DNA of 38,699 nt from Prevotella sp. UBA5387. GTDB taxonomy: Bacteria; Bacteroidota; Bacteroidia; Bacteroidales; Bacteroidaceae. Location: NCBI GenBank assembly GCA_002407775.1, contig DHOP01000014.1, positions 820 through 39,518 of the forward strand. Direction: 5' to 3'. The position numbers were made by a program, and so were the translations under genes. Below, one piece after another: positions 16,789-25,792 of the stretch (position 1 is its first letter; every line of letters starts with the position of its first letter). Under the pieces are notes generated by a model, which saw nothing but the letters and a program-made list of their open reading frames with translations, had not been told where the DNA came from and made no database searches.

Positions 16789-19700
16789 ATGACACATTTT
16801 AAGAAAACTCTATTTTATGGAATGCGAGGCCTTGTATTATTATTGTTGTTGTTGAGCTCGAACCAAATATCGTTTGGTCAGACAAATGGAACAATAAATG
16901 GTACAGTCTTGGATTCTTCCGGTAATCCATTAATTGGTGTTACCATCTTAAAAAACAATAGTAAAAATGATGGGGCTGTAACTGATATTAACGGTCATTT
17001 TACTTTACCTGCTCAGAAAGGCGATGTACTGAATTTCAGTTACATCGGGTTCAATTCTAAGAAAGTGTCTTTGGAAGGTCAGTCTTCTTTAGACATTACT
17101 TTGAATGACAACTCCAACGATCTTGATGAATTAGTAGTTGTCGGATATGGAACGCAAAAGAAAGTAAATCTAACAGGGTCCGTGGCTACTATCTCTTATA
17201 AAGATATTGCAAACAAGCCCGTAATGAGTACTGCCCAAGCACTAGCAGGACTTGCTCCTGGTATGAGCGTATTGCAGAATTCCGGACGTCCAGGTGCAGG
17301 TGCTTCCGTGAAGATTCGTGGTACAGGAACGTTCTCTAATGCTGGCAATGACCCATTGGTTTTGATCGATGGGTTATCAGGAAACATCGACGATGTAGAT
17401 CCTAACGACATTCAGAATATTTCATTTCTGAAAGATGCTGCTTCTGCATCTATTTATGGTAACAGAGCTGCCAATGGTGTAATCCTTATCGAGACCAAAA
17501 AAGGTTCCGAAGGAAAGATTTCTGTGTCTTATAATGGATCGTTTGGATGGCAGAAGGCTACGGTTTTGCCCGAATTCCTCCCATCCTGGGAATATGCTTC
17601 CTATTATAATATGGCTATGGAAAACATGGGAAGACAAGATGCCTATTCTCAAGAACAAATTGACAAATATCGTACAGGATCTGACCCTGATAACTATCCA
17701 AACATCAATCATCTGAAATGGCTTTTGGATTCAGGTTCAGGTTTTCAGAATTCACATAACGTCAGTGTTCAAGGTGGTTCTCCAATTACAAAATATAATC
17801 TTTCTTTAGGCTACCGCAAACAAGATGGTATGACTGCAGAGACATCTAATGAACGAGTAACGGCTCTCTTCTCACTCAATAGCAAACTTTCAAATAAACT
17901 CACCTTGAATGTTAACATGAATTCCTATTTCAATAATTACAAGGCTCCCAATGGAGAACCTCAAAGCATTGATGGGATGATTGGCTATTCTGTACGTGAG
18001 GCACCTATTTACGCAGGCTTAAAGTCAGATGGATCTTATGGGTATCAGGACAATTATAGTCCAGAGGCATGGCTTGCTAGTGAATCATTTGTCAATAATG
18101 TTAGCCGAAACATTAGTGTTGCAGGCCAATTGATTTGGGAAACTCCACTCAGAGGATTGACCCTTGCAGGAAAAGCAGGTGTGTCATTCTATAATAGTAG
18201 CGACAAATCATTCCGCGCTAATACCTACTTTTCACCATCAAAAACCGTAGGTCCCGCAACATTATATCTTGGATCTACTGATAATACATACACCACGCTT
18301 GAGGCAACTGCCACCTATGAGAAGCAGATTAATGAGCACAATTTTAAATGGTTATTAGGTTCTTCTGTTGAAAACGCCAGCAATAAGTACTTGAGCGGTG
18401 GAAGAAATACTTTCCCCAACAATAATTTGTACGAACTCTCTGCAGGGAGTAGCGCCACTGCATCCAATGGAAGTTCTTTGTCTGAATATGCATTAATGTC
18501 TTTCTTTACTCGTCTGAATTATTCATGGAAAGAACGTTATCTGTTGGAGGGCAATCTTCGTTATGACGGTTCCTCCCGCTTTGCTCCTGGTCATCGTTGG
18601 GGACTGTTTCCCTCCGTATCCGCAGGTTGGAGGATTACCGAAGAAAGTTTCTTTAAAAACAGTAACCTAACCAAGGCTATAGATAATCTTAAACTCAGAG
18701 TATCTTATGGTGTCCTTGGAAATCAGAATATTGGTTACTACCCATACCAACAGACATACTCATTGGGTCAGGATGCTCCATTAGGATCCCCAGCCTCACT
18801 TCAATCCGGTGTAAACATGAGTGTCTATAACAATCCTGACATCTCTTGGGAGAAAACGGCCGTAACCGATTTTGGTCTTGATTTCGGACTTTTCCACAAC
18901 ACTTTGATTGGAACAATTGACTATTTCTACAAGTATACCTCTGACATTCTTGCACCAGTCGAAGTTACTTCTTTGATTGGCCGTGGTGTAGGACAGTCCA
19001 ATGTTGGTGCTGTGTCGAATAAGGGTATCGAACTGTCACTTAGCTATAATGGGAAAATTGGAAATGACTTCAACTTCAGCATCGCACCAAACTTCACTTG
19101 GGTAAAAAATGCTGTTGAGAAACTATCTAATGGTGCAAAAGAAGAAATCAACAACAACAGAATTGTTGGACAGCCCATTGGTATAATCTATGGTTATCAA
19201 ACAGACGGACTATTTGTTGATCAAGCAGAGATTGATGCTGCTCCAAACCAGTTAGTGACTAAATCTAACATCAAGCCTGGATATGTTCGTTATAAGGACA
19301 TCAGCGGACCTGACGGTGTTCCTGACGGAAAGATAGATGCTGCTTATGATCGTACGGTACTTGGCTCCGTTACACCTAAATTCTATTATGGCATGACAGT
19401 ATCTGCAAGCTATAAAGGTTTTGATTTCTCTATGTTATGGCAGGGTCTAGGCGGATACAAGCGCCTTATCGGATCATACATGGCATATGCATTCTATAAT
19501 GGTGGACAAATCCAACGCTGGCAAGCAGACAACTGCTGGACAGTTGCTAATCCCGACAAATGGGCTGAATATCCTCGCCTTGAAACACTGAACATGAACA
19601 ATACTAATCTTCAAGTGTCTGATTATTGGGTGCGCGACGCTAGCTTTATTCGTTTGAAAAACCTTCAGATTGGATACACACTACCTAAGAACATCGTGAA

Positions 19701-19869
19701 TACTATAGGATTACAAAATGTCCGAGTATACCTAAGTGGTGAGAATCTATTAAACATCAACAAGTTCTACAAAGGTTGGGATCCTGAAAATGAGATAGGC
19801 ACTGGAGATGCACCATCTTATTACCCCATCAACAGCATATACTCTTTTGGACTGAACGTTAGATTTTAA
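16789..19869 (+). CDS. SusC/RagA family TonB-dependent outer membrane transporter
   Basis: Outer membrane barrel that imports oligosaccharides together with its SusD partner, energised by TonB. The protein has 1026 residues. After a signal peptide (cleavage near SFGQ, residue 31) comes a carboxypeptidase-D-like beta domain (INGTVLDSSGNPLIGVTILK through the VSLEGQSS region). The SusC signature DELVVVGYGTQKK follows at about 112-124, then the plug (KIRGTGTFSNAGNDPLVLID) and the 22-strand barrel ending in the aromatic terminus SFGLNVRF. No STN domain is seen, consistent with regulation by the separate AraC protein and not by a sigma/anti-sigma pair. First gene of the operon with susD and the mutarotase gene. 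Confidence 0.96.
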   Translation: MTHFKKTLFYGMRGLVLLLLLLSSNQISFGQTNGTINGTVLDSSGNPLIGVTILKNNSKNDGAVTDINGHFTLPAQKGDVLNFSYIGFNSKKVSLEGQSSLDITLNDNSNDLDELVVVGYGTQKKVNLTGSVATISYKDIANKPVMSTAQALAGLAPGMSVLQNSGRPGAGASVKIRGTGTFSNAGNDPLVLIDGLSGNIDDVDPNDIQNISFLKDAASASIYGNRAANGVILIETKKGSEGKISVSYNGSFGWQKATVLPEFLPSWEYASYYNMAMENMGRQDAYSQEQIDKYRTGSDPDNYPNINHLKWLLDSGSGFQNSHNVSVQGGSPITKYNLSLGYRKQDGMTAETSNERVTALFSLNSKLSNKLTLNVNMNSYFNNYKAPNGEPQSIDGMIGYSVREAPIYAGLKSDGSYGYQDNYSPEAWLASESFVNNVSRNISVAGQLIWETPLRGLTLAGKAGVSFYNSSDKSFRANTYFSPSKTVGPATLYLGSTDNTYTTLEATATYEKQINEHNFKWLLGSSVENASNKYLSGGRNTFPNNNLYELSAGSSATASNGSSLSEYALMSFFTRLNYSWKERYLLEGNLRYDGSSRFAPGHRWGLFPSVSAGWRITEESFFKNSNLTKAIDNLKLRVSYGVLGNQNIGYYPYQQTYSLGQDAPLGSPASLQSGVNMSVYNNPDISWEKTAVTDFGLDFGLFHNTLIGTIDYFYKYTSDILAPVEVTSLIGRGVGQSNVGAVSNKGIELSLSYNGKIGNDFNFSIAPNFTWVKNAVEKLSNGAKEEINNNRIVGQPIGIIYGYQTDGLFVDQAEIDAAPNQLVTKSNIKPGYVRYKDISGPDGVPDGKIDAAYDRTVLGSVTPKFYYGMTVSASYKGFDFSMLWQGLGGYKRLIGSYMAYAFYNGGQIQRWQADNCWTVANPDKWAEYPRLETLNMNNTNLQVSDYWVRDASFIRLKNLQIGYTLPKNIVNTIGLQNVRVYLSGENLLNINKFYKGWDPENEIGTGDAPSYYPINSIYSFGLNVRF

Positions 19870-19896
19870 GTGTAGAATTATAAAAAACAAAACAAT

Positions 19897-21579
19897 ATGA
19901 ATACCAAAAAATGTATTTCAGCTTTGTCTATAGCAATGTATTTTTGTTGGTTGACATTGTCTCTTAGCAGCTGTAGCGACATCTTGGATAAGAATCCTAC
20001 GGATGCTATCTCCGACGCTACCTTCTGGACCGACGAAAACGATGCCAAGTTAGCATTAGTAGGTTGCTATCGTTTCCAAACAGGATGGAGCCATGACAGC
20101 TTCGATACTCCACAAGGATTGTTATACCTTGATTTCGCAGGAGGCAATGGAACCGAGAAGGAGAACTTTACGACTCTGATGGCCAGTAGTAATACTGTAG
20201 CCACAAATGGTAACATCAGATGGTTCTGGGGGAATGCTTATGTCCAAATAGCCAAGTATAACACATTCTTGGATAATATTGACAAGTGCAAGATGGACGA
20301 GACAAAAAAGAAACAATGGACATCAGAAGTTAAATGCTTGCGAGCCTATTTCTTTTATAATCTTGCCTTTTATTTCAAGGATGTTCCTATGCCACTGACA
20401 ACGCTGAATGTGGATGAAGCCAATACTATCAAACAAACTTCACAGGCAGATGTCTATTCACAGGTGGAATCAGACTTGAAAACGGCCATCGAGGTGTTGC
20501 CGGAGAAGTATTCTGGTTCAGATTTTGGACGCATCACTAAGGGAGCGGCTCTCACTATGTTAGGTCGTGTTTATCTTGCTCGCAATGATTATCAAGATGC
20601 TGCTACTGCGTTCAAGCAGGTCATGGACTTAGGGATCTATTCGATAGACAATTCAAATGGTGCCAACAGTTATGAGAAACTTTTCCAGATAGGCGGCGAA
20701 AACAGCTCGGAAATGATTTTCAGCATTATGGGAATCAAGGATAAGTTTACGAATTCTCGTTATCAATATCTTTATCCGGAAGCACTTGGTGGTTGGCATC
20801 AGTTCGCTCCATATAACGAGTTAGTCAAAGCTTATTTCTGTACTGACGGCAAAAGTATTGAGACTTCTTCCGTTTATAATGAGAATGATCCATATGCCAA
20901 CAGAGACCCACGTCTCTATGCTACAGTATTCTTGCCACCATTGGGAACTTACCCAGGTACCAAGTTTGCAGGGGTTACCTATAATTGCTTTGCAGGTGCC
21001 AATACAGCTGACAGCTACAACAAGTTCACTCTTTTTAATGGCTATTGTCCTAAGAAAGGCGCGGACCCATCGGTCACCAATAACCTTGGCTCAACTTACA
21101 CTTACACTCCTATCATGCGCTATGCCGAAGTACTTTTAAGCTACTTGGAAGCGCTCAACGAATCAAGTCCATCGTCTGTCACTCAGGAAATATTAGACCG
21201 CACAATCAATCAAATTCGTAGTCGCGTCATGTTACCTGCTATCAAGAAGGAGGATGTTGCCACTCAAGATTTACTTCGTCAAGCAGTCAGAAAAGAACGT
21301 CGTGCTGAGTTAGCTTTGGAAGGATTGCGCTATTTCGATGTTTTGCGCTGGGGAACAGCCGAACAAGAGTTGAACCATACTTTCACAGGTGTCAAGCTCT
21401 CCAATGATCCAGCAGCATCTAATTATCGGGGCAGTGGAAGTTCTGCATCTCCAGTGGATAAGGAAATGTACTATCAGTTTGAAAATCGTACATGGTCAAA
21501 GAACAATCGCTATTGGCCTATCCCACAGAATGACATGAACATCAATAAGAACCTGATTCAAAACGAAGGTTATAACTAG
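19897..21579 (+). CDS. SusD/RagB family glycan-binding lipoprotein
   Basis: Surface lipoprotein that caps the SusC transporter and binds the target glycan. It has 560 residues with a lipobox at LSLSSCSD (Cys26), followed by the typical LDKNPTDAISDATFWTDEND. TPR-like helices (for example GAALTMLGRVYLARNDYQDA) and the conserved C-terminal element with ELALEGLRYFDVLRWG are present. It starts 27 nt after susC. Confidence 0.96.
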   Translation: MNTKKCISALSIAMYFCWLTLSLSSCSDILDKNPTDAISDATFWTDENDAKLALVGCYRFQTGWSHDSFDTPQGLLYLDFAGGNGTEKENFTTLMASSNTVATNGNIRWFWGNAYVQIAKYNTFLDNIDKCKMDETKKKQWTSEVKCLRAYFFYNLAFYFKDVPMPLTTLNVDEANTIKQTSQADVYSQVESDLKTAIEVLPEKYSGSDFGRITKGAALTMLGRVYLARNDYQDAATAFKQVMDLGIYSIDNSNGANSYEKLFQIGGENSSEMIFSIMGIKDKFTNSRYQYLYPEALGGWHQFAPYNELVKAYFCTDGKSIETSSVYNENDPYANRDPRLYATVFLPPLGTYPGTKFAGVTYNCFAGANTADSYNKFTLFNGYCPKKGADPSVTNNLGSTYTYTPIMRYAEVLLSYLEALNESSPSSVTQEILDRTINQIRSRVMLPAIKKEDVATQDLLRQAVRKERRAELALEGLRYFDVLRWGTAEQELNHTFTGVKLSNDPAASNYRGSGSSASPVDKEMYYQFENRTWSKNNRYWPIPQNDMNINKNLIQNEGYN

Positions 21580-21589
21580 ACTATTCAGC

Positions 21590-21973
21590 ATGAAGATTAA
21601 TGGATACGAACAGAGACTGCATAAGGAGCCAATAAAGCGATACTGCAAGGTGATGGCTCTAAAGAAAGATCCAGAACTTATTGAGAAATATATTGAAGCT
21701 CATGACCCATTGCATGCCTGGCCAGAAATTCGTCAAGGAATCCGACAAGTAGGAATCCTAGAAATGGAAATCTATATCTTGGATAATAAGCTATTCATGA
21801 TTATCGATACTCCTTTGGATCTTGACCTAGACAAGGCAATGAAAGAATTAGCTTCGCTACCTCGACAAGCTGAATGGGAGAAGTTTACGGAACTGTATCA
21901 GGATTGTGAACCCGATGCATCCGCTGACGAGAAGTGGCAATACATGGATAGGATATTTTATCTTTACGATTGA
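21590..21973 (+). CDS. L-rhamnose mutarotase (RhaM/YiiL) family protein
   Basis: Interconverts alpha and beta anomers of a deoxy-sugar in the cytoplasm so that the next enzyme receives the right form. The protein has 127 residues. The family's active-site pair of Tyr and His four residues apart is kept (Tyr34 and His38 in KYIEAHDPLHAWPEI), and the C-terminal YMDRIFYLYD resembles the EVFYL end of E. coli RhaM. It starts 10 nt after susD, so it is in the same operon. Because the locus encodes a fucosidase and no rhamnosidase, the real substrate may be L-fucose; that is inference. Confidence 0.85.
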   Translation: MKINGYEQRLHKEPIKRYCKVMALKKDPELIEKYIEAHDPLHAWPEIRQGIRQVGILEMEIYILDNKLFMIIDTPLDLDLDKAMKELASLPRQAEWEKFTELYQDCEPDASADEKWQYMDRIFYLYD

Positions 21974-22274
21974 ATATCAATATAATCATTTCAATTATAT
22001 ATTATCCAAGTTGATCTGATGAAAGCTGGCATTATATACTAGCATATATCTAAGCTTTTGATCCCCGAGGACTTTTTTGTCCTTGGGGACCAATTGTAAA
22101 CCTACTATCTGAATAGTCTTAGACAAGTTTGCACTAAAGTTGTCAGCTGAAATCAATATTACCTAATTCTGACAAAAAAATTGATCAACCTTGAAATTAA
22201 CAAATATCATCGGTGATACAAACTTGTTTGAATATTCAACACACCATCTATTATTTACTAAATTAATTTTAAAA
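21974..22274. other. Intergenic region between the mutarotase gene and the fucosidase gene
   Basis: Contains the hairpin terminator at 22062-22089 and, further on, the 12-bp palindrome TTGAATATTCAA (22228-22239) about 35 nt before the fucosidase start. No exact TAnnTTTG box is visible; the nearest candidate is the imperfect TAATTCTG at 22164-22171. No gene is seen. Confidence 0.5.
22062..22089 (+). terminator. Hairpin terminator after the susC-susD-mutarotase operon
   Basis: An 11-bp stem with one G-U pair (TCCCCGAGGAC with GTCCTTGGGGA) closes a loop of six T residues. It lies about 90 nt after the mutarotase stop. Confidence 0.75.
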
Positions 22275-25200
22275 ATGAAAAAAGGTTATATCCTTAGCTG
22301 TCTGATGATTCTTTCATTACCATCATTTGCACAGCAAACCGACTTTCCAATAGAAAAAGGGGCTTATTCTCCTACTTGGGAAAGCGTAAGTTCATGGACA
22401 TGTCCCGAATGGTATGAAGATGCAAAGTTCGGCATTTGGGCCCATTGGGGTCCTCAATGTGAAGCCGAAGACGGAGACTGGTATGCGCGCTTTATGTATT
22501 ATCCCAATACTCAGCAATGGTCATGGCAGACTTCTCATTTTGGCTCTCCTACCGTATTTGGTTTGAAGGACCTTATCAATGTATGGAAAGCAGAAAAGTG
22601 GACACCCGATAGCCTAGTCAAACTCTATAAAGATGCAGGTGCACAATATTTCATGACTTTGGGAAACCATCACGACAACTTCGATTTATGGAACTCACCT
22701 TATCAAGAGTGGAATTCCGTCAACATGGGTCCTAAGAAGGATATTGTGAAAGGATGGAGTGACGCATGCAACAAGTATGGGCTTCCTTTTGGTGTAAGCA
22801 TCCATGCTAGTCATGCTTGGACTTGGCTTGAACCCTCTCAACCTTATGATGGTAATCTAACCAAAGACGATGGTTATTTGCCAAATAATGATGGTACTGA
22901 AAAATGGTGGAAAGGTTATGACCCTCAAGAACTCTATGCTCAGCGTCATGCCCACAGCACTGGATGGGATAACTCTGGAACGATACATAGCCAATGGGGA
23001 TGGGGAAATGGCGCTTCCGTTCCATCAGATAAATATATGATGAAATTTCAAAATCGCGTGCTCCAACTGATTAATGACTATAATCCTAAAATGCTTTATT
23101 TTGATGATACAGTATTACCGTTTTGGGGTGTGACTGATAGCATTGGTCTTAATATTCTCTCGGATTATTATAATCATAGCGCCAAGCAGCACAATGGAGA
23201 ACAACAGGTTGTTGTCATGGGAAAAATTCTGGATGATAATCAGAAGAATGCGTTGCTTTGGGACGTAGAGCGCGGCATACCCGACCGTCCACAAAAACGC
23301 CATTGGCAAACCTGCACCTGCATTGGCGACTGGCATTACAATCAAAGTGTCTATAATAACAATGGTTATAAATCAGCAGCTCAGGTTATACGCATGCTCG
23401 TTGACATTGTTTCAAAGAATGGAAACCTTTTATTGAGTGTTCCTGTCAAGGCAAATGGCACGATTGACGATAAAGAAGAGGCCATTGTCAAAGGTATCGG
23501 TGCTTGGATGAATATCAACAAGAATAGCATTTATTCGACCCGTCCATGGAAGACCTTTGGAGAAGGTCCGTTAGCTGAGGCAGTCAATCCAATGACCGCT
23601 CAAGGGTTCAACGAGAACAACAACTATTCTAATCAGGACATTCGTTATGTCCAGCGTAATGACACTGTCTTTGCCACTATCATGGCATGGCCATCAGCAG
23701 GTGAGTATCCATTAAAGTCTTTTGCTGTGACTTCTCCATACTATAGTGGTCAAGTGAACTCTGTTGAATTGCTCGGTTATGGAAAAGTCAATTTCCGTCA
23801 AGACAACGACGCCCTTATGATTGATATTCCTGCAAGTCATCCCAATGACATTGCTCCCGTTTTCCAAATCACATTAGGAGAAAGCCTTACGGCATGGAAC
23901 CAGCTTCAACAGCTCATCAACGTTCTTGATGAGAAAACCAATATGCTTGACAGCGTAGCAAACTATAACACTGGGAAGTTAAGCCTACAGCAGGTAAGCC
24001 TTCTAAAAATCAGAGTTGCAGAGGCAAAGTCCATATCGGAAACAGCAGGCGAGACAGTGATTAAGGATGAAATTCTAAAACTCACATCCGCCTACCATAA
24101 TCTGAATAGCTTTGTGAATAAAGGTGGACTAGCTGATACACAAGGCACAACTGATATTACTCAAGATTTTTTGCTGGAGACAAGTAATTTCTCTAGGATA
24201 GACAATTCTACGACTCGATTCTCTACACCGAAAAATTGGGTTGTCGATAACTTTAAGATAGCTCAAAATAACTCGGATGGAACAAAGAATGGAATAGATA
24301 GATTTCCAGGTTTCAACTGTTTAATGCTAGGTTTATGGAATGACCGTCAGAATTCGCTCGAAGGCAATCTAGCTGATGCACGTATCTACCGCAAAGTACA
24401 TCTTACAAAGGGTCAATATTATTTTGGAGGAGCCTTTGATACACATTACAACTTATCAAAAGGATATATTTTTGTCTCTGGCGAATTGCCAGAGACATCA
24501 AGCCTTGAGGAAAAGTCTATTGCGTTTTATCCTATTACAAAGGTTGCCGACGGCAATGATGCTTATGGCGTTTACTTTAGTTTGGCACAAGATCAGGATG
24601 TATATCTAGGTTTTCAAGCTGACTTGAACTCAGGATCGGCAACACAAGAGATGCGTGTGAAAAGTGTAAAACTATTGAAATACAACGATATTGCCTTTAC
24701 TGATTTAGAATGTCTGATTTCTAAGGCTCAATTGATGGTTGCGGGAGCAAAGATAAACGATAATACAGGCTATTATTCACAATCGACTGTCAATTACATG
24801 AAGGCATTGATTGCAGAAGCATTGCATGTAAACTCACAGTCTTCTAGCATTGATATCTATAACGCTTACGAATTGCTCAAACTATCCTGCGAACGGTTCA
24901 ACAAAGATGTAAGGAATGCTGGAGGTAATGGAGACATTATAGGTGCCTCAGAGATTACAAACGACCAGTTGGTAGAGTCTTCCAATTTTACGCCCGTTGA
25001 CGGTACTGACCCTACCAAACGATTTGCTTCTCCAAAATATTGGACCGTCGACAACTTCAATATCCCACAATCCGATAATTCCGGTACAAAGGCAGGTTTG
25101 GATCACTTTACTGGTCAGTATTCACTCTCCATGGGACTTTGGAATGACCGAAGTAAAAACACTATCGGTAGTTTGTCGGATGCACGCATTTACCATAAGA

Positions 25201-25646
25201 TAAGTTTGAAAAAGGGACGTTATTATTTTGGTGCCGCCTATGACAACACATGGATGCCTGTTAAAGGATACATGTTCGCCTCTGAGCAGCTCGTTTCTAC
25301 CACTGCAATAGAGGACAGCACGCTTGCCTTTTATAGTTTGGCCAATTGCACGACTGATGGCAGTTTCAATGGCATGTATTTTACGCTTGAGAAAGATGCA
25401 GATGTCAATGTAGGGTTCCAGTGTGACCTACTTCAAGGCAATGAGACACAGGAGTTTCGTGCTAAACAAGTGAAGCTTCTAATGATTGCAGATACTTCGA
25501 CTGGAATTGAAGTTCATGAGGTAGCACAAGGGCAAACTAACACCGAATACTACTCTTTAGGAGGGATCAGACTTGCTAATCCTCCAGAACATGGAGCTTT
25601 TATCATCAGATCAGAAGGTAAAGCCAAAGTCGTAATGAAAAAATAA
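22275..25646 (+). CDS. Multidomain GH29 alpha-L-fucosidase with two DUF5013-like modules
   Basis: Exported glycoside hydrolase of 1123 residues that should release alpha-L-fucose (or a related sugar such as L-galactose). The frame is open to 22191, but MKKGYILSCLMILSLPSFAQ at 22275 is a proper signal peptide. The GH29 barrel covers about 21-470: KFGIWAHWGPQ, TLGNHHDNFDLW and the nucleophile region MLYFDDTVLPFWG (Asp277). A beta-sandwich follows to about 570. Then two homologous modules of about 180 residues (627-802 and 890-1071) share NF, PKNWVVDNF/PKYWTVDNF, LGLWNDR/MGLWNDR and DARIY; each is preceded by a helical linker resembling FIVAR modules. The last 45 residues (EYYSLGGIRL...GAFIIRSEGKAKVVMKK) resemble a C-terminal sorting or anchoring tail seen on Prevotella secreted proteins. 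The acid/base residue was not identified. Confidence 0.9.
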   Translation: MKKGYILSCLMILSLPSFAQQTDFPIEKGAYSPTWESVSSWTCPEWYEDAKFGIWAHWGPQCEAEDGDWYARFMYYPNTQQWSWQTSHFGSPTVFGLKDLINVWKAEKWTPDSLVKLYKDAGAQYFMTLGNHHDNFDLWNSPYQEWNSVNMGPKKDIVKGWSDACNKYGLPFGVSIHASHAWTWLEPSQPYDGNLTKDDGYLPNNDGTEKWWKGYDPQELYAQRHAHSTGWDNSGTIHSQWGWGNGASVPSDKYMMKFQNRVLQLINDYNPKMLYFDDTVLPFWGVTDSIGLNILSDYYNHSAKQHNGEQQVVVMGKILDDNQKNALLWDVERGIPDRPQKRHWQTCTCIGDWHYNQSVYNNNGYKSAAQVIRMLVDIVSKNGNLLLSVPVKANGTIDDKEEAIVKGIGAWMNINKNSIYSTRPWKTFGEGPLAEAVNPMTAQGFNENNNYSNQDIRYVQRNDTVFATIMAWPSAGEYPLKSFAVTSPYYSGQVNSVELLGYGKVNFRQDNDALMIDIPASHPNDIAPVFQITLGESLTAWNQLQQLINVLDEKTNMLDSVANYNTGKLSLQQVSLLKIRVAEAKSISETAGETVIKDEILKLTSAYHNLNSFVNKGGLADTQGTTDITQDFLLETSNFSRIDNSTTRFSTPKNWVVDNFKIAQNNSDGTKNGIDRFPGFNCLMLGLWNDRQNSLEGNLADARIYRKVHLTKGQYYFGGAFDTHYNLSKGYIFVSGELPETSSLEEKSIAFYPITKVADGNDAYGVYFSLAQDQDVYLGFQADLNSGSATQEMRVKSVKLLKYNDIAFTDLECLISKAQLMVAGAKINDNTGYYSQSTVNYMKALIAEALHVNSQSSSIDIYNAYELLKLSCERFNKDVRNAGGNGDIIGASEITNDQLVESSNFTPVDGTDPTKRFASPKYWTVDNFNIPQSDNSGTKAGLDHFTGQYSLSMGLWNDRSKNTIGSLSDARIYHKISLKKGRYYFGAAYDNTWMPVKGYMFASEQLVSTTAIEDSTLAFYSLANCTTDGSFNGMYFTLEKDADVNVGFQCDLLQGNETQEFRAKQVKLLMIADTSTGIEVHEVAQGQTNTEYYSLGGIRLANPPEHGAFIIRSEGKAKVVMKK

Positions 25647-25792
25647 GAGCTAACCACATCTCTACCACCTAACGTGTTCTTTGTACAAATATGTTGCATC
25701 TCATTTGTTTAAATGTTAAATATTGAAAAATAAGCGCTGCAAGATAAAAGATGCTGTATTTTTAGAAAAACATATAAGTTTATTACCTTAGC

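Noticed and set aside
22228..22239. TTGAATATTCAA palindrome as a regulator site for the fucosidase gene
   Set aside because: Short and AT-rich in an AT-rich region; not seen ahead of the GH43 or susC genes.
22191..22274. Upstream start for the fucosidase gene
   Set aside because: It would place 28 non-hydrophobic residues before an otherwise perfect signal peptide.
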